Shown one piece after another: positions 5,714-9,705 of a stretch of 9,705 bases of DNA. The stretch's first letter is position 1, and every line of letters starts with the position of its first letter. The notes below the pieces were generated by a model. It did not search any database. It saw only the letters and a program-made list of their open reading frames with translations, and was not told where the DNA came from. Origin of the DNA: Hyphomonadaceae bacterium (GTDB taxonomy: Bacteria > Pseudomonadota > Alphaproteobacteria > Caulobacterales > Hyphomonadaceae). The position numbers and the translations under genes were made by a program. The stretch lies in assembly GCA_030696545.1 (NCBI GenBank), contig JAUYSA010000518.1:1-9705 (forward strand), given 5' to 3'.

Positions 5714-6597
5714 CGACCAGTTTTGCCGACCGCCTGATCGCCGGTGTTCGCGAGAAGGGTCCGTTGTGCGTGGGCATAGACCCGCACGCGGCGATGATCC
5801 CTGCGCTGTTCGGCGAGGCCAGTCCTGAAGCGGCGGCGAAATGGGGTGTGGCGCTTGTCGAGCGATGCGTCGGCCGTGCAGCCGTAGTGAAGCCGCAGGC
5901 CGGTCTGTTCGAGCGCTGGGGCGCCAAGGGCATGGCCGCGCTGGAAGAGGTCTGCCAAGCGGCGACGCGCGCCGGCCTGATCGTCATCCTCGACGCCAAG
6001 CGCGGCGACATCGGATCTACCGCGGAAGGCTATGCCGAGGGCTATCTTGGCGCCGGCTCGTCTTGTCCGTGCGATGCGATCACCGTGAACCCTTATATGG
6101 GCGTCGATACGCTTGAGCCCTTCGTCGCGGTAGCCGAGCGCGAAGGGAAGGGGGTTGTCGTTCTCGCGCGCACATCCAATCCGGGCTCGAAGGATTTCCA
6201 GCAGCAGCTGATCGACGGCGAGCCGCTCTATCTTCACGTCGCGCGTTCGCTGGCGCCGATGATCGCTCGTCTGCGCGGGCCGCAAACCGGGTGGTCGGGC
6301 CTGATGATGGTCGCCGGCGCAACCGGGCCTGCGGAAGCCGCAAGACTTCGCGCCATATCTGGCGATGCGTTATTCCTGGTGCCAGGCTATGGCGCACAGG
6401 GTGCCGGTGCTCGCGACTCGATGGCAGGCTTCGTCCAGCGGGCCAACGGCCTCGAAGGCGGCGTGGTTAACGCTTCCCGCTCGGTTGCGATGCCGGACGG
6501 CGCGAAGAGTGCAACCTCCGTAAAGGACTGGGAACGCGCAATCGACCTCGCTGTCACGGCCGCCCAGGCTGAACTGGCCGAGGCGGCCCGCGCCTGA
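5710..6597 (+). CDS. pyrF: Orotidine 5'-phosphate decarboxylase, type 2
   Basis: PyrF decarboxylates OMP to UMP, the last step of de novo pyrimidine synthesis, in the cytosol. The 295-residue product is the longer type 2 form: LCVGIDPH at 19-26, KPQAGLFERWG (61-71), the catalytic DAKRGDIGSTA (D95-A105, with K97 and D100 as charge-network residues), TVNPYMG (125-131), VPGYGAQG (224-231, phosphate loop) and NASRS (254-258). It starts at a GTG (5710) whose last two bases plus the next A form the protease stop, a 4-nt GTGA overlap that implies translational coupling. A weak GAAG at 5702-5705 may serve as ribosome binding site. The C-terminus is an Ala-rich helix. The gene appears intact. Confidence 0.95.
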   Translation: MTTSFADRLIAGVREKGPLCVGIDPHAAMIPALFGEASPEAAAKWGVALVERCVGRAAVVKPQAGLFERWGAKGMAALEEVCQAATRAGLIVILDAKRGDIGSTAEGYAEGYLGAGSSCPCDAITVNPYMGVDTLEPFVAVAEREGKGVVVLARTSNPGSKDFQQQLIDGEPLYLHVARSLAPMIARLRGPQTGWSGLMMVAGATGPAEAARLRAISGDALFLVPGYGAQGAGARDSMAGFVQRANGLEGGVVNASRSVAMPDGAKSATSVKDWERAIDLAVTAAQAELAEAARA

Positions 6598-6655
6598 CCG
6601 TCTTTTCCGCGGCGTAAAAGCCACATCCGCGAAACCTTTACCAATTTAGGGCATC

Positions 6656-6671
6656 CCTGTTCGCGTACAGG
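6656..6671 (+). other. Small hairpin in the leader of the hybrid kinase gene
   Basis: CCTGT (6656-6660) and ACAGG (6667-6671) are exact inverted copies around a 6-nt loop. The second arm ends one base before the likely ribosome binding site (GGTGA at 6673-6677) of the kinase ATG at 6682. It could modulate translation initiation, but a 5-bp stem is short and chance is plausible. Confidence 0.2.
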
Positions 6672-6681
6672 CGGTGACGCA

Positions 6682-8187
6682 ATGCTTCGTAAGCATATCA
6701 TTCAGACAGCGATCATCTCGCTGATCATCGTCGCCGTCGCGGTTGCGGTCGATTATCTTGTCATCACTTACCTGATTCCGGATGACCGGCCCTACGATGC
6801 GACAACCACAATTGTCATTTCGCTGCTGGTTGCGCCGCCCTTCGTTTTTTTCCTGATCCATCAGAACGCGCGGGTTCAAATCGCGCAGGCGTCTCTGGCC
6901 GAGGAGCGCTCGCAGCGTCTCGTAGAAGTCGAGGCCGCCCGTGATGCAGCCGAAGCAGCAACGCGCGCCAAGAGCGAATTCCTCGCCAACATGAGTCACG
7001 AGATACGCACGCCGCTGAACGGCATTCTCGGCATGGCGCAAGCGCTTGAGTCGCGTCAGCTCGACGAAGCTACGCGCGACATGGTCGGTGCCGTGCGGGA
7101 TTCCGGCGTCACGCTCATGGCGATCCTCAATGATGTGCTCGATCTATCGAAGATCGAAGCCGGCCGTCTCGAAGTGTCGGCCACGGATACCAATTTGCTG
7201 CACACGATTCAGCAGGTCCATCGTCTGTTCCTCACGACGGCTAGCGAGAAGGGCATAAGTTTCACACTTTCCGGCGACGCCACGACAGCGCATCGCCTTC
7301 ACTATGATCCCGTGCGGGTTCGTCAGTGCGTTTCCAACCTCGTGTCCAACGCCGTGAAGTTCACACGCGTCGGTGGCGTGGACATAAACACCTCGGTCGC
7401 CTCCGCTGAGGGCGGTCGCCAACGCGTCACAATCACCGTTACAGACACCGGCATCGGCATGGACCAACCGACGCTTCTGCGATTGTTCGAGGCATTCACC
7501 CAGGCCGATGGATCGACAACGCGCCAGTTCGGCGGGACCGGCCTTGGCCTCGCCATCTCGCGGAAGCTGGCGCGCCTGATGCACGGCGACATCGTGGCGC
7601 GAAGCACGCCGGGCAGGGGCTCTGTCTTTACGCTCACCTTCCTGGCCGACGCTGCACAAGGCGCTGCGACAGAAACCACGGCCAGACGCGAATCCACGCC
7701 GGGCCGTGTCGTCCGCCTGCGCGATGCCCGCGTGTTGCTGACCGACGACAACGCCATTAATCGCCAGGTCGTCCGCCTGTTCCTGCAACCACACGGCGCA
7801 GTCATCACGGAAGCCACCAACGGGCAGGAAGCTCTCGACCGGCTCGCCAACGAGCCCTTCGATCTTGTCCTGCTGGACGTCCACATGCCGGTCATGGACG
7901 GCGCCGAAGCGATTCGCCGCATTCGCACCTCTTCAGAGCCGTGGCGCGATATTCCCGTCATCGCATTGACCGCCGATGCAATGGTCGGCGATCGTGAACG
8001 CCTGATCGGAATGGGCATGACGGGTTATGTCTCCAAGCCGATCGATCAAGGCGAGCTGCTGTCAGTCATTGGCCGCGTCCTCGGCAGCGAATTCGTCGAC
8101 ACGGCCGCGCCTGCCGGCAAAGCAGTGCAAGACCACGGCGCTTTCGATGACTTGCTCGCCGATCTCGACAAGATGACTGGCAGCTAG
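6682..8187 (+). CDS. Hybrid sensor histidine kinase with C-terminal receiver domain
   Basis: A 501-residue signalling protein. Two membrane helices (~6-32 and ~41-59) are joined by only about eight residues, then a charged coiled-coil/HAMP-less linker (~60-97). The HisKA domain has the phospho-acceptor H106 in NMSHEIRTPLNG. The ATPase domain shows the N box (N219, N223 in SNLVSNAVKF), DTGIGM (255-260), an F-box-like LFEAFTQ and GGTGLGLAIS (284-293). A receiver follows at ~348-465 with acidic residues D355/D356, phospho-acceptor D399 (VLLDVHMPVMDG), T430 and K452 (SKPID). All catalytic residues are present, so phosphate can pass from H106 to D399, and probably onward through an Hpt protein encoded elsewhere; the ~30-residue tail is not an Hpt domain. 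With almost no periplasmic loop and no PAS or GAF domain, the signal is likely sensed within the membrane or by a partner. It starts 84 bases after pyrF. Confidence 0.95.
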   Translation: MLRKHIIQTAIISLIIVAVAVAVDYLVITYLIPDDRPYDATTTIVISLLVAPPFVFFLIHQNARVQIAQASLAEERSQRLVEVEAARDAAEAATRAKSEFLANMSHEIRTPLNGILGMAQALESRQLDEATRDMVGAVRDSGVTLMAILNDVLDLSKIEAGRLEVSATDTNLLHTIQQVHRLFLTTASEKGISFTLSGDATTAHRLHYDPVRVRQCVSNLVSNAVKFTRVGGVDINTSVASAEGGRQRVTITVTDTGIGMDQPTLLRLFEAFTQADGSTTRQFGGTGLGLAISRKLARLMHGDIVARSTPGRGSVFTLTFLADAAQGAATETTARRESTPGRVVRLRDARVLLTDDNAINRQVVRLFLQPHGAVITEATNGQEALDRLANEPFDLVLLDVHMPVMDGAEAIRRIRTSSEPWRDIPVIALTADAMVGDRERLIGMGMTGYVSKPIDQGELLSVIGRVLGSEFVDTAAPAGKAVQDHGAFDDLLADLDKMTGS

Positions 8188-8190
8188 TCC

Positions 8191-8215
8191 TTGCCGTCTT
8201 GCGGCAAAACCGCAA
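8191..8215. other. Two overlapping, mutually exclusive hairpins after the kinase stop
   Basis: TTGCCG (8191-8196) pairs exactly with CGGCAA (8202-8207). TTGCGG (8199-8204) pairs exactly with CCGCAA (8210-8215). Each forms a 6-bp stem with a 5-nt loop, and because they share bases 8199-8207 only one can form at a time. They begin 4 nt after the kinase stop. Neither is followed by a T-run, so this is not a canonical intrinsic terminator; it may be a weak terminator, an RNA 3'-end stabiliser or chance. Confidence 0.35.
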
Positions 8216-8239
8216 AGTCCTGCGTCAGCTTATGACCCT

Positions 8240-8269
8240 TTGCCAAATCTTCCCGAAGGTGCTGAAAAT
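8240..8269 (+). promoter_or_regulatory. Possible sigma70-type promoter for the PQQ dehydrogenase gene
   Basis: TTGCCA (8240-8245) matches five of six bases of the -35 consensus. Eighteen bases later GAAAAT (8264-8269) matches four of six of the -10 consensus. It would start transcription roughly 30 bases before the dehydrogenase ATG. A direct repeat TCCGGT at 8269-8274 and 8278-8283 overlaps the predicted start region and could be an operator. The match is by eye and weak. Confidence 0.25.
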
Positions 8270-8306
8270 CCGGTATGTCCGGTGACAGGACGTGAGGGAG
8301 AGTTTC

Positions 8307-9705
8307 ATGAAATTCGGGGTGGCCTTGGCTGCGGGCGCAGCACTGCTGGCAATCGCGTCGTGCGGGGAGGCGAACAAGGCGCTTGCCCCGATCACCGCCG
8401 CCGACGTCAATGGCGCAGCCATCATCGCCGCTGACCAGCGGCCCGGCGTCTGGCTGTCTCACGGCCGCACCTATTCCGAACAGCGCTATTCGCCGCTTAA
8501 ACAGGTGACGCTGGAGAACGTCACCAGCCTCGGCGTTGCGTGGACCGGCGACCTCGACACCAATCGCGGCATGGAAGCCACGCCGATCGTCGTCGATGGC
8601 GTGATGTATCTCACGTCCGCATGGTCGGTTGCCTACGCCTACAATGCCAAGACAGGTGATCGCCTCTGGAAGTTCGACCCGGAAGTCGACAGGGCGCGCG
8701 GCGTCGCCGCCTGCTGTGATGTCGTCAATCGCGGCGTCGCGATCTGGGAAGGCATGATCTATGTCGGCACGATCGATGGCCGACTGATCGCACTCGACGC
8801 CAAGACCGGCGAAAAGAAATGGGAGCAGGTGACTGTCGATCAGTCGCGGCCCTATACGATCACAGGCGCGCCGCGCGTGGTGAAGGGCAACGTCATCATC
8901 GGCAATGGCGGCGCCGAACTCGGCGTGCGCGGATACATCTCGGCTTACGACGCCAAGTCCGGCGAGATGGCGTGGCGCTTCTTCATGACGCCGAACCCGA
9001 ACAAGCAGCCCGACAACGCAGCCTCCGACAAGTTCTTCGCGGACATCGGCAATGCGTCGTGGGGCGATAATGGCGAGTGGACCGAAACCGGCGGCGGCGG
9101 CACGTCGTGGGATGGCATGGCCTATGATCCCGACCTCGATATCTTCTATGTCGGCGTCGGCAACGGATCGCCCTGGAACCAGCGTCTGCGCGACCCGTCG
9201 GGCAAGGATAACCTGCTGCTCTCGTCCATTCTCGCGCTGAAACCTGACACTGGCGAATACGTCTGGCACTATCAGACAACGCCCGGCGAAACGTGGGACT
9301 ACACCGCCACGCAGCCGATCATGCTGGCCGATCTCAAGGTTGGCGACAAAGTCGAGAAGGTGCTGATGCAGGCGCCGAAGAACGGCTTCTTCTACGTGCT
9401 CGACCGCGCGACGGGAAAGCTGATCTCGGCCGACAAATATCAGGACAACGTCAACTGGGCTTCGGGCGTCGACCTCACAACGGGCCGCCCGGTTGAAGCC
9501 GTGAATGCACGCTATGAAGAGGCGCAAACCCAGCTGCAGATTCCGGGTCCACTGGGCAGCCATAACTGGCATCCGATGGCGTTCAGCCCAGACACTGGCC
9601 TCGTCTATATTCCGGAGCACACGCTGCCGACTTTCTATGCCGACATGGAAAATTTCCGCTATCGCCCCGGCGCCTGGCACACCGGCACGGATTTCGCGGC
9701 GGCTG
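8307..9705 (+). CDS. PQQ-dependent alcohol dehydrogenase (quinoprotein), N-terminal part; lipoprotein-type signal
   Basis: The gene runs off the right edge with its frame open for 466 codons. The product oxidises alcohols in the periplasm with pyrroloquinoline quinone and passes electrons to a cytochrome or to ubiquinone. The signal peptide ends LLAIASC (C19), a lipobox, so it may be membrane-anchored by lipid. The beta-propeller follows, with tryptophan-docking repeats such as YNAKTGDRLWKF and LDAKTGEKKWE. The vicinal cysteines C136-C137 (AACCDV) stack on PQQ in the family; E90, E204 (GGAELGVRG) and N286 (VGNGSPW) match PQQ/metal ligands, and D331 (ETWDYTATQ) is the catalytic base. Thr, not Asp, stands two residues after D331, the pattern of calcium rather than lanthanide enzymes. 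Whether a C-terminal haem c domain exists (type II quinohaemoprotein) cannot be seen. GGGAG lies six bases before the ATG. An open frame on the opposite strand over the same region is a composition shadow. Confidence 0.93.
   Translation, partial: MKFGVALAAGAALLAIASCGEANKALAPITAADVNGAAIIAADQRPGVWLSHGRTYSEQRYSPLKQVTLENVTSLGVAWTGDLDTNRGMEATPIVVDGVMYLTSAWSVAYAYNAKTGDRLWKFDPEVDRARGVAACCDVVNRGVAIWEGMIYVGTIDGRLIALDAKTGEKKWEQVTVDQSRPYTITGAPRVVKGNVIIGNGGAELGVRGYISAYDAKSGEMAWRFFMTPNPNKQPDNAASDKFFADIGNASWGDNGEWTETGGGGTSWDGMAYDPDLDIFYVGVGNGSPWNQRLRDPSGKDNLLLSSILALKPDTGEYVWHYQTTPGETWDYTATQPIMLADLKVGDKVEKVLMQAPKNGFFYVLDRATGKLISADKYQDNVNWASGVDLTTGRPVEAVNARYEEAQTQLQIPGPLGSHNWHPMAFSPDTGLVYIPEHTLPTFYADMENFRYRPGAWHTGTDFAAA

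Noticed and set aside
7144..8018. Two minus-strand open frames of 246 and 231 codons
   Set aside because: They are shadows of the histidine kinase gene, whose HisKA, ATPase and receiver motifs are intact on the plus strand.
8184..9680. A 498-codon open frame on the minus strand
   Set aside because: It lies opposite the PQQ dehydrogenase gene, which shows clear family motifs in an unbroken plus-strand frame. Long antisense frames are expected in GC-rich coding DNA, and the minus-strand protein shows no recognisable domain.

Overview
The window is a gene-dense, GC-rich stretch of a Gram-negative bacterial chromosome, with 11 genes called: nine complete and one cut at each edge. It most resembles an alphaproteobacterium, possibly from the Caulobacterales/Hyphomonadaceae side. 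The reasons are the divergent hemC/tsaD pair, the number of exported proteins and lipoproteins, and the periplasmic PQQ dehydrogenase. The taxonomic guess is inference from gene order and style; no rRNA or tRNA gene is present to anchor it.

Layout. Positions 1-1281 hold the divergent housekeeping pair hemC (tetrapyrrole synthesis, only its first 48 codons present) and tsaD (tRNA t6A37 modification). Positions 1318-4118 hold five small envelope genes on alternating strands: a Tll0287-like haem lipoprotein with one CxxCH motif (-), a secreted PRC-barrel-like protein (+), a lipoprotein joining an MliC-like lysozyme-inhibitor domain to a chagasin-like cysteine-protease-inhibitor domain (-), a four-helix membrane protein (+), and a tiny Cys-rich exported protein (-). 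Positions 4348-6597 look like a co-directional operon: a DUF350 membrane protein, a membrane-anchored trypsin-like serine protease, and a type 2 pyrF whose GTG start overlaps the protease stop by 4 nt. Positions 6682-8187 encode a hybrid histidine kinase with its own receiver domain and almost no extracytoplasmic part. From 8307 to the right edge runs the N-terminal 466 residues of a PQQ-dependent alcohol dehydrogenase with a lipoprotein-type signal.

How the genes fit together. The housekeeping genes (hemC, tsaD, pyrF) are interspersed with envelope genes. The envelope genes share a theme of protecting or monitoring the periplasm: a lysozyme/protease inhibitor, a serine protease, a haem lipoprotein, and DUF350. 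No shared regulator is evident. The item most worth a second look is the MliC-chagasin fusion, a candidate dual-target inhibitor on the cell surface or in the periplasm. I see no mobile element, CRISPR array, tRNA or phage gene, and no clear sign of a wholly new multi-gene system. No gene-free stretch exceeds 300 bases; the longest, 4119-4347, shows nothing convincing.
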